A stretch of DNA of 64,000 bases from Isoetes taiwanensis (Eukaryota; Streptophyta; Lycopodiopsida; Isoetales; Isoetaceae). Where the stretch lies: contig JAJEKV010000040.1 of assembly GCA_021234155.1 (NCBI GenBank), positions 13,672,353-13,736,352 of the forward strand, read 5' to 3'. The translations under genes and the position numbers were made by a program. Shown here one piece after another: positions 55,025 through 64,000 of this stretch; position 1 is the first letter of the stretch; each line of letters begins with the position of its first letter. The notes under the pieces are model-generated. The model was not told the origin of the DNA and ran no database searches. It was given only the letters and a program-made list of their open reading frames with translations.

Positions 55025-58000
55025 TTTGCTCTCCTTTTCTTCTCCTTCTAAGCATCGCCTTATCCCCATTTGCTATCCACGTCTGCCTGCTTAGATGTTT
55101 CGTTTTGGGTTGTTTTTGTTTGTTCGCATCTAGCAGAAAAAAGCCTGGTGTTCTTGAAGAAAGATCTACCACTTTCTTTTGCTGTTTTTTGTCGAATGCA
55201 GCTCCTGCGGATTTTACTTCAAGAACTGTAATGTAGTTATGTGTAAGAGAATGGACCAGGCCTGGCCTGTATAACAGTATTGTTCTCAAATTTTGTTGCA
55301 AAGACCAATGATTCTCAGGATATGTTTTTTCTGAGTCTTTGCAGAGACCAGACCGACCATGTTTTGTCGATTTTGTTCGAAACCTGTGATCTGTGACAGA
55401 GGTTGTCCATGTTATTGTTTACAAAGATCAATCAAGCAAGATATTCAAGCTATCGTGTTCTTGTATATTGTGTTATTGTACAGTTGACTGCTTTGGTTTT
55501 GTATGATATCTTATTTTATATTGTTCTGATTTCTGCACAAGTGCAGTGCATGGTGCTTAATATTTCTCAATTGTATTGCATCTTTGCCTTGATTTTCTGC
55601 CCAACCTGCACTCTTTTGCACTGTCAATTGTTTTTTTTTTGTCGAAGACACGTACTCTGTTATTGGCTTTTGCATTGTTTTTGTAATTATTCATTTCGGT
55701 TGGTTGCTTTGATTATGTTTTTTTCTCGATTCACTGCTTGAGAAAACTGTCCTCGGACTTTTAAATAATTTTTAAACCATCTGCATGTGTAGCAGGACAG
55801 TGCTTTATGGTAAAACTTAACAACTCGACAAGACAGGCCTATGCACTGACGTGAATTGGCCTAGAATAAAGAGGGGGCATTAAGAAGACATTAATTCTCT
55901 GGTTTTGCTGTACTAAAAACTCCTTGGGTTTATGAATAGGGGCTTTTATTGTGTAGGATTGTACCATTGGTATGAGTGTAATAGCTGACTTTATCAGAGG
56001 ATTCATATGCATCCAAAATAATGGCACTTTAATGGTTTACCACAAGTGGTGCGCTTCCCAGATTTATGGCTGAACCGACAATAGCTGCAGCTGCAGAGGG
56101 CGTTGTAATTTCCATCCTTCTTTTCCTGACATTATCCCCTCTTATCATTTTGAAACTCATTTTTAAATAAGGACTATTCCCAATGGTTTGTCAATGTCAA
56201 ACTACTGAATTTGCTATTGCACCTATGGACTTTATTTTGTGGTCGCCAGTTTTTTTTTTCCTTGCCCTTAAAGAGGCAATCCCTTGCTTGTGTGGGTTCT
56301 TGGCATATTCTTGATATATGCTAGTATATTCTTAGAATATGTGAAATATTGCTACAAATTTGCTCCGGGCAGTAAACTGGCGGTCACCCATATTGACGGG
56401 GGCACTGTAAATTGGCGTTCACCCATATTGCTGGGGGCGCTGTTCGAACCGTCTAACTGGCCGTGTGTTTCCGTCAGTGTTTGTGTTTGGCTCGCCAAGT
56501 TGTTCGAATCGTCTATGTTTTTGGCTCGCCAAGCTGGTGAGGATGAATCGCATATGGTTTTCTCAAAAAGAAAGTTCAGGCAAGTATTGATCGCAGCAAA
56601 GTCACAGGAATCATTGGAGCAAGTAAAATGCTTGGACTATAGTATTTGGGACTCCATCCGCCATCATTGCTTGAGCAGAACATTTGGATCTCCATCAACT
56701 TTCTAATTTGAATCATATTTTTGGGTTGCCCCTAGGGGGGCAAGCCCTTGTTTATGTGGGTGTATGGCATATTTCAAGCATATGCCAGTATATGCCTGAA
56801 ATATGCCAATGACTGCTAAAAACTTGCTATCATAGGTAAATGGGCGGTGGCCGCTGTTGGTGGGCAGCCACATTCGAAACCGGCTAACTGGTGCTGGGTC
56901 CTCGCTATAACGCACTCTCATTCAAGAAGCTTTTCAGTCAGATCTTCGGCTTCTAAGAGACGGTAGAAAAAAGCAAAATCTTGGCGTAGAGAATGGAATC
57001 AAGAAGTCCGGCAGGGACAAGCACAGAGATGGGAAAACCCCAAATGACCAGGAAAAGAAATCTGGTAGGGATTGCTCGGTTTAAGACCAAGGGTGATCAA
57101 AACAAAGGAAATTTTAGGGCATTTCAGTTCAAGCAAGAAATTAGATTTAATAGCAAGAAACAGAGTATCTAGAAGCCGGGGAGCAATCTATTTTATGAGA
57201 TGCAAAGCTTGGTGAAGCAACTCCGGCGAGGAAGCGATGAAGAAACGAGGCAGATCGGCGTGTAAAGACATATAAGTTTACACCTCAAACCTTGTTCGTT
57301 TTTGGGATGCTTTCCTCCTCATCCTCCTTTTCTTCTTAAACATCTGCATCGGCAATAGGGGCGGTGGAAATTAGATAATTTGCATCGGCAGTAGGAGGCA
57401 GAATTGGAAATTAGATAATCCATGGAAATCAGTCTTTGAAGCATCTCGACCTCTTTGTTTTGTTCTATCTTGATTTCTTTATTCTGCATGAAGCTCATCA
57501 TATGCACCAAAATTCTAGAAGTTGCTTTTAAGCCTACAAACTGCATCAAGCGCATACGCAAATGTTGACCACCATATTTGACCCGATCTCTGGTGTTTTC
57601 TCGAAAATTAAGTCCAACATAACTAGCTACTTCTTTCCCTTGCCATCGCCATAGAACAAGGCCTTCCTTTTTCGCTTTACTCTTGGTGTCAATGCCATCA
57701 TCTTTTCTTTTAATTCGATAAAGCAGAGAATATATTAACAAACATTTTGGTGGCAACGGAAGAGGAGATATTACCGCTTCCAAAGCCCGATTCTGAGAGG
57801 AGTGGGGTAAAGTCTTACGGTTTTGGTATTTATTCTGATGAAGGTTTAAGCATTCTAAGCATGAACACCCTGTACCCATTTGCTAATAGTTAAGCATTTG
57901 CAAAGAGAAGGGCCATGATATGGAGCTAGAACATAGCCATAGTGTTTCAACATAGATCCTCCTATAATCTTCTTTGCTTGAGGTGCGCAAGAACACATTA

Positions 58001-58739
58001 TGATGGTTTGCTTAGAAGCATTTAAATTATGATGGTTTGCTTAGAAGCATTCAAATAGTGCAAAGCAGGTCAGTATTTAAACGATATTACTTTATGTAGA
58101 GGAGAGGAGACTATGGTCTTAGCCTCTTCTGAAAGCTTTGCATATAAGTATGAAATGTTTTGCAGCAGATATATGTAGCTTTTGGGCTTGTTTGATGCAT
58201 AGTTTTCCAGTTTAATTTACGTCAGTACTTTCTTTGTCTCTGTTTTACCGATTTGGTGCCTTAGCTGGCTCGTTTTGCCTCCACAAATTCTCATCCATGA
58301 CATGATGATTAGGTAATTTTTGCATTGCGCATGGTATGCTATATCATTTTTACCTGAGAAAATGGTAATGATGTGCAGGTCAAAGTGCAACTTTTCTTTA
58401 CATAGTGCGGAACGACTCCCAGGTATTGTTAAGAATGATATATCATTGCATCTAAAGAATTGATACTATAGTTGGTTAATTCGAGATGCTTCAAATTTTC
58501 TCGTTATACTGATCAATAAGAAGTAAAAAACATCTCAGTGTGTAGTTTGCCAGCTGAATATTGCGAATTTGGGCTTGAGTTTGTAAAATGCAAACCCTGG
58601 TTAATTCAACATCTTGAGTTGTATCGATTCATTTGAAAGGTAGCTTTTACAAGCGCTAATTTTATGTCTATACATTATGTTTATTAAATTTGTTGCATTT
58701 AGAGGCGAGAGAAGGCGTGAGAACAACTTGATAGCTTAG
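55025..58739. other. 3' untranslated region of the cold-shock gene, then gene-free DNA
   Basis: The first 200-300 bases are probably transcribed 3' UTR. Beyond it two diverged copies of one repeat lie at about 56268-56465 and 56735-56905 (both with 'cccttg.tt.tgtgggt.t.tggcatatt' and '.aaccg.ctaactgg..gtg'). A 30-bp tandem duplication ('attatgatggtttgcttagaagcat') is at 57998-58055. A 186-codon minus-strand frame at 57319-57879 has no recognisable domain and Cys/Arg-rich ends; I do not call it. Confidence 0.45.
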
Positions 58740-61072
58740 AAATATCGATGGAAAAGGGGATTTGTCTGAGGCCAAGGTATCTCTCAATATTATTGAGGGC
58801 TGCGCAATACTAATAATGTCGTTCTTACCTTGTGGTCTTGTAATTGTGCCCTCAGGGAGTGCCCACGAAAAACAGGAAGACATTAAAAGATTGCTTGGGG
58901 GCAAAGTGAAAAGGAAGGTAAGATCGTTTTCCATAAGAAATGTTTAATTTAGCATCCAACTTCATTTTCTGTTTTATTTGCAGGAAAAACCTGAAATTGT
59001 TGTGGAGGAAGTGGTCCGTAATAAGAGAAAATGTCTCACAATAATTAAAGGGCTTGATATGTTTGGTATACTTATTGTGCATGCACTCTTTGCTATTTCG
59101 CATGTTCCTATTAACGAGCTCTTTTTGTATCCAATTAGGAATCGGGCTTACCGATGCTTCCAAAAATTGGAGAAGAAATTTGCTAGTGGAGCCTCGGTTG
59201 TCAAAGTGAGTGTTCTAGTTTATGTTGAGATTAAGGAAAATTCAAGTTAGTATGTAGCATGTTATATCGAGAATCTAATAAAACTTAAAGACACGGGAGT
59301 CTTTGAGTCGATTGTTTTCTCATTATTTCTTATTTCTTAGGGTCCCTCTTGAGAAAGCGGATAGAGGTACAAGGGGATATCATGATGGATATTATAGATT
59401 TCATCGTAAACGTGGAAAGAGGTGAGTTCTAAAGTGATTCTTTTTCTTGGTTTGGTTTAGATTTCTAAATTAGTCGGAGTTCTGTTATGATTTTTACGAT
59501 TGGTCTATAGATGGTGCTATAAAGTTGAAGCCCTATAATACGAATGGCATTCGCATGTTCCTAAAACTGAAATTAAGCAAGGTGTTCAATCACACGGGCC
59601 GGTGATGATATGAGAGAAATGTATCTTTTGATCTTCTTTGATTTGCTATCAACACATTTGAATCGACATTAGCAGCAAAATTTTGCCAATATAAATGGTA
59701 ATGGATAGAAGCATGTTTCAAATACATTTGAATGTATCTGTATTTGTAGGGATGGGGACAAGGAGGCTTTTACGTGGATACCTTTCTAATTCTTTGATGA
59801 TCTTCAATGCCCCTGTCCATCTTTCATCAAGATAGACGGATGTGTCAGTTTCAAAAATTACGATAGTTTATAGTTTTGTAAGCATGCTAAACCCAAGTAA
59901 AGAGTGACATTTTAGATAACCAAGTTGAAAGCTATTTGCCAAAATGTAGATATCTTTTGAAAGCTAGTGTTTCTGTTAAATCTTGTAGTTTAATGAAATA
60001 GAATTTGGCTTCCACCTATGCAAGAGATTGCGATTTGTGATCTTAGTGCTTGAATATTAAAGAAAACCAAAGTTAAAAGAATGCATTTGGAAGGAGCATG
60101 TCCGAGAAGGTCTTTGGGGGTTGCTTATGCATTTGAAATTTATCTGAAAACTTCTCTTTTTCTTGATGATATTCCTTATAACATTTTCTTGCTCAATTTT
60201 AGTCTTTGACAATGAGTTTGACAAGTATTCCTTATTACATTTCCTTACTCGATCCTAGTGTGTGACAACGAGTTAGAATACTTAGGCAGCACCATAGGAG
60301 CCCTTGTCTTTGGTAGATTGGAGTGTATGGCCCTGATGCATGTGAAGATACAATCTATGCAATTTAGTGCCTTTTCTCGTCCTCATTCAACCATGAGGAA
60401 GATGAACTGGTTTTCTACAGATGCACAAAAGAGTCATTACTTTGAGTGTTCAAAAACCCTGACTTTGAGAGAAAAAAGCTTAGTAGCTTTGCACAACTGA
60501 AGTTCCGGATTGAAAGCTCTACAAGGAGTACAATGCCACGTGCATTAGTGATGCGGCGGGGAGGTTGGCTCGATATTTGAGAGATCTGGGAACTTCTCTT
60601 TCCTATTATAACGTTGTTTTTTTTACCTCTTATTGCTTTCAATGCTCTTTGGATACGTTGATGAGTTATCTCTTGTATGGCACATCTTTGTAGTGTAGGA
60701 ATTTTTAACCAACATTTTGAAATATCTCAGGAGAGATATATTGGTATTTTTAAATTGCCTTTTAAGTCCACAGTTCTTTGTGGTGCAAGACAATTGATGT
60801 AGATAGTATTTACCTAGGTGTAAATGTCCTTGATTAGCTTCTTACATCCCATGGCTTTTGACGATGCATCCTCCTGCTCGCTTTTGTGTGTGTTTTATGT
60901 TAGATGCATTTCCCCCAGAATAACTAGAATGGAGGCTATTCTTGAAATGGTAATTTTGCTTACCGTTGCTATTTGCAGCTAACTAATAGCTATATTATAT
61001 ATGCCTTGCACTAAACTTGATACCAAGATATCCCATCAAGAAAGCTAGTAGGAGTGTTGGATATAACATCCC

Positions 61073-61106
<34 letters not shown>

Positions 61107-61330
61107 AAAAGAAAAAGAAAAAGAAAAAGAAAAAGAAAAAGAAAAAGAAAAAGAAAAGAAAAGAAACTTTGTTGTTTGAGTAGTGTTGTCTATTTCATTG
61201 CATTGTCTAGGAGTCTGCAGTTTGATTTTATAAATGCAGGTGTACTCACAATTGTTCGTGTTTATATGTTTAGGTGCCAGATTCTACTGTATATTTTATT
61301 GAAGATGGAAAGAAGGTTCCTGCAGTGTAA
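58740..61330 (+). pseudogene. DENR/TMA22 (density-regulated protein, SUI1-domain) gene, 3' part, with coding indels
   Basis: DENR pairs with MCTS1 on the 40S ribosome in recycling and reinitiation. Exons with GT-AG borders: 58856-58917 (HEKQEDIKRLLGGKVKRK), 58984-59065 (KPEIVVEEVVRNKRKC, IIKGLDMF), 59139-59205 (GLTDAS, then after a one-base loss in an A-run KFASGASVVK), 59341-59421 (GP, then in shifted frames VQGDIMMDIIDFIV), and 61274-61330 (VPDSTVYFIEDGKKVPAV, stop). The last intron is 1.85 kb. A possible earlier exon is 58740-58775 (DGKGDLSEAK). The N-terminal Cys-containing exons are not found. About four small indels break the frame, so it is either a 5'-truncated pseudogene with introns or a gene with sequence errors. 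Confidence 0.8.
61075..61165 (+). repeat. Poly-A and (GAAAAA)n microsatellite
   Basis: A run of about 30 A followed by about ten GAAAAA units, inside the last intron of the DENR-like gene. Confidence 0.97.
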
Positions 61331-62238
61331 CAACAGAAAACCTTCTAGGATGATCTGGTTCCTCATTGTGTTCCTAGATTTTATTTGTTTCCTTTCCGAG
61401 GCGTTATTATTGCGAAAGGGAATGGTGAGAGCTGTAATGTATTAATACTGTCAGATATCTCATGGACTTTTTGGGAAAACTTTGAAACATGCCTCTTATC
61501 AATTCAAATACAATTTTTTTGACACGATTATAATAAAAAGGGTAAAGGGCCACTTTAAGCATATATATAGAAAGTTTTCGATCGGCTTAAAAATTGAATG
61601 TGTACAATAATATTTACTAAAATTTTAGAGCAGGTTGTAGATGGCCCTTATTGCTATCTATAAGACATCCATCTAAGCAGTGCTATGGTTTGCAGTCAAT
61701 CCTATGTTTGCCTTAAAATTAACCATGCCCTTTGTCAGATACAACATTTATAAAGGCTCAATATAAAATAAAGAAGATTCAAAAATATGCAAACACACCC
61801 TCGAGGCACTGGAGGGCAACCCTTCGTGCGCAGCACCTTGTTTTCTTTGTTCCTACAACTAATTTTACACTGCTTCAACTTTTTTAGCCTTAGGCATCTC
61901 CCATGCTGGATATATGGGAATAACTTTTGGCTTACTACTGCTACTACTGCAAGGTAAGAACTGATGCACAAAGCCAGAATTTTCTTAGGCAGGTGTTTAT
62001 TGTGATGTTTAGATGAGGCATCACTTCTTGCTTATGGCCAATATTTTATGTGGGTATCTCGCCTGACATCCATACAAATTATGCACCCGTACACCTTATT
62101 ATGCACCCGTACGCCTTATTACTGGTAAAGTTGTGATGACAAAGAATCCTTGTCCTTGTCTGCATGGAGATGTCAAAGTATTATAAGCTGTTGCTTGTTG
62201 TTGTTTGCCATTGATGGGAAATGCAAACATTTTGCAGA
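61331..62238. other. Gene-free stretch
   Basis: No coding region recognised. A short tandem 'attatgcacccgtac[a/g]ccttatta' pair occurs at 62080-62121. Confidence 0.4.
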
Positions 62239-62603
62239 ACTTGCTGCCATGGCTATAGATGCTTCCAAGACTAGTGAGCATGTCATTATGCCTTATGATC
62301 TTAGGCCTTGTAGATATCCAGACTTCATGGAAAAGGATGAACAAGGATGAACGAGGAACTTATCGTTCAGAGAAAAATGTAGGCATTTTATTTTGTGAAG
62401 CTAAGGAAGTCAAGTATGATGAGTTCCAACCGCTCAAACCGGAGAATGTTTTGATCCTCATTTAGAAGTACCAGGGTTTGAGAGGTATTTAGATCAAGCA
62501 TGGCAAATTAAGTGTTCATATGAAGCAAAGCTTCGGAACATCATGGGTCTTTTTGGGATTGATACTGAAGGAGAGCTTGCATCAGGATACATAAATCTAG
62601 ACA
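62239..62603 (+). pseudogene. RNA-dependent RNA polymerase (plant RDR) gene fragment
   Basis: After an apparent splice acceptor (ttttgcag, ending about 62238) the frame gives ELAAMAIDASKTSEHVIMP and DLRPCRYPDFMEKDE. A frameshift near 62345 leads to TYRSEKNVGILF, and a further frame at 62453-62600 reads LEVPGFERYLDQAWQIKCSYEAKL and IMGLFGIDTEGELASGYI. 'AVDxxKTG...LRPxxYPDFMEK...YxSxKxLG' followed by 'VPGFExYxxxAxxIKxxYxxKLxxLM..YGIxTExEixSG' is the C-terminal part of eukaryotic RDR proteins, which make double-stranded RNA in silencing. The catalytic DLDGD region is absent. Subfamily undetermined. Confidence 0.72.
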
Positions 62604-62616
62604 AAAGACAGTCCAG

Positions 62617-62721
62617 AAGTACACTAAGGAGTTCATGAGGCTGAGGCTCTATGTGTCGAAATTGAGTGAAAGACATGCAGTAGAGGGGTACATCGAAGGC
62701 TTGAAACAAAGTTTAAAATGA
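62617..62721 (+). pseudogene. Gag fragment of the gypsy family beside the RDR fragment
   Basis: KYTKEFMRLRLYVSKLSERHAVEGYIEGLKQSLK-type sequence ending at TGA 62719-62721, colinear with the copy 2 gag segment AKYTEEFMRLRLNVP...VDGYIEGLN (40678-40776). Only about 35 codons of similarity are present, starting 14-17 bases after the RDR fragment loses similarity. Confidence 0.75.
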
Positions 62722-63273
62722 AACGCACTAATTTGCTCAAAACGCACTTCAAAAGGAATCTTTGAAAGATTTCCTAAAATCCCCTCAAAAAGGTCCCTTT
62801 TCATGGTATATTTGTGACAAGTGTGACAATTTGAAAATTTTAGGCATCATTTTTGAGGGGGGGTGTGAACTTAGCTTCCATTCAAAATTGTTTGACATCC
62901 CTTTTTGGCCCCCCTAGTTTGGTTTGAGAAATAGTAATATTTTCAAAAACTAAACAAAATAGACATTGAAAAAAAGAGCAAGCACACTAAAGTGCCAAAA
63001 AGGTATTTTATCAAAATTTTCAAAATCAGTACAAAACTATGAACAAAACTGTAAAAAATGCAACACATTTTGACATTGCCTCATTGAAGCAAACATTTTC
63101 ACATGAAAGTATGCCTCATTGAACAAATTTACACTTTGAAGCGCAAGTTGGAATCGAAGACGCTCGCTCTTCGTCTTATATACTTGCTCTTATTTGCTCA
63201 TCCGTCTTGCTAAAGACTTATGTATACCGCGATGACAATGCGTGGACATAACGTCTTCAAAATAAATTTCTGG
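62722..63273. other. Gene-free stretch
   Basis: AT-rich; a G-run (62858-62864) and pyrimidine/purine tracts. Nothing recognised. Confidence 0.4.
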
Positions 63274-63551
63274 GTGGTATAAATTTATACCACAATAGGT
63301 AGTGCTGTGCGGATATAACATGCCAGAGAGTTCGCATGGTATAAATTTATACCGCAAATGGACTCGAGCGGTATAAATTTATACCGCAAGAGGACTCGAG
63401 CGGTATAAATTTATACCGCGAGAGCTCTCTCGATTCACTGCGCGAGCTCCCACGGTATAAATTTATACCGTGAGAGCTCCCTCATTATACCGCGAGAGCT
63501 CTCTCGGTATAAATTTATACCGCGACAGCTCTCTCGGTATAAATTTATACC
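63274..63551. repeat. Array of seven perfect GGTATAAATTTATACC palindromes
   Basis: Full 16-bp palindromes start at 63276, 63338, 63370, 63402, 63454, 63506 and 63536; a half site (TTATACC) is at 63485. Most are flanked by GC on both sides (20-bp palindromes). Linkers contain GAGAGCTCTC-type and CTCGAG palindromes. Spacings are 62, 32, 32, 52, 52 and 30 bp. Confidence 0.97.
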
Positions 63552-64000
63552 GCAGACAACCTTCAGACAATCAATTTATACACATATATGTGTGTATATA
63601 TATGATAATATATATGCATACTTACATATATATACAAGAACTTTAATGCGTCCTACGGTGCATGTTCGAGTTTTAGCATGTTCCTATGCTGCAAGTTCTT
63701 GTCGTGCCCTACATTCTAAAAGAATGTCTTGAGAATACTCTAAATTCATAGATTCTCTAAGATTCTATCAAGGTTCTCTTGGAGGTTTCGTGGAGATTCC
63801 TCTAAATTTTATAAGATTCCCTCTAGATTCCATTAGATTTCTGTAGATTCTCCAAGATTCTATGACGATCCCCTTAGATTCCCTTAGATCCCTTTAGATT
63901 TTATGAGATTGCCTTAGGTTCCCTTACATTATATGAGATTCAAAGAGATTCTATAAAGATTCCCTTAGATACTCTAAGATTTCATCAACATTTTCCTAGA
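63552..64000. repeat. TA-rich tract and degenerate GATTC array
   Basis: 63575-63640 is rich in TATATATG and ACATATATA. From about 63740 to the window end, units like AGATTCYCTTAGATTCCCTTAGA recur every 10-20 bases with 'atgagatt' and 'ctaagattct' variants, a degenerate short-period satellite that runs off the window. Confidence 0.75.

Noticed and set aside
54428-55069. Long minus-strand and second-frame open frames across the cold-shock gene
   Set aside because: Shadows of the Gly-rich GGC/GGT codons of the real gene.
56284-56706. 140-codon open frame
   Set aside because: Lies across a diverged non-coding direct repeat (second copy near 56735-56905), without domains.
57319-57879. 186-codon minus-strand open frame
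   Set aside because: No recognisable domain, odd composition at both ends, no supporting neighbours; could be a chance frame.
1-64000. CRISPR arrays, bacterial operons, rRNA genes
   Set aside because: None seen; the palindrome array at 63.3 kb has unequal spacing and no unique spacers of constant size, and the context is eukaryotic.

Overview
This window looks like nuclear DNA of a land plant with a large, repeat-rich genome. Supporting evidence: a plant-type cold-shock/glycine-rich/CCHC protein gene, fragments of a DENR gene with short GT-AG introns, a fragment of a plant RNA-dependent RNA polymerase gene, tRNA-iMet primed LTR retrotransposons, and plant telo-boxes in LTR promoters. A chromovirus whose chromodomain and integrase look more like fungal, moss or animal elements than seed-plant elements weakly favours a seed-free plant (fern, lycophyte or bryophyte). 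I cannot name the species.

Layout. 1-8547: AT-rich gene-free DNA with old direct repeats, including two copies of a dispersed family that returns at 48.1-48.9 kb. 8548-12170: a damaged Ty1/copia element lacking its 5' LTR and RT core. 12171-28217: a complete Ty3/gypsy element with two 1,645-bp LTRs and a 5-bp target duplication (GATCA), inserted in the copia 3' LTR. It holds two younger insertions: a 1.7-kb segment ending in a 190-bp-armed foldback, and a 1,170-bp hAT-like element with an 8-bp target duplication. 28.2-33.3 kb: copia LTR remainder, a gag-like fragment, a minisatellite, tRNA-like SINE heads, and a minus-strand LTR and primer site of the same gypsy family. 33330-42924: a Tcn1/sushi-like chromovirus split by a second gypsy copy (33868-42194), which is cut off inside RT and joined to the chromovirus chromodomain. 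42.9-44.3 kb: minus-strand copia gag plus an unrecognised domain. 44.3-54.4 kb: gene-free, with palindrome clusters and tandem repeats. 54413-55024: the one intact host gene, a cold-shock-domain protein. 58.7-61.3 kb: decayed DENR exons. 62.2-62.7 kb: RNA-dependent RNA polymerase fragment beside a gypsy gag fragment. 63.3-64 kb: an array of perfect GGTATAAATTTATACC palindromes and a degenerate GATTC array.

Main result. The gypsy family carries two extra genes between the 5' LTR and gag. The first encodes a histone H3 derivative: the protein starts with the H3 tail (MARTKQTARK in one copy, MARTKSTARK in the other), continues through a long Ser- and Lys/Glu-rich insertion of about 250 residues, and ends in an H3 histone fold (motifs [31 protein letters not shown]). 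The second gene is unrecognised. Each has a TATA-like box about 95-125 bp before its ATG, at the same place in both copies. Pol ends in a chromodomain, so one element family encodes both an H3 tail mimic and a domain class known to bind methylated H3 tails. Both copies of the histone gene are broken here (two stop codons in one, frameshifts in the other), so an active version would have to be elsewhere in the genome.
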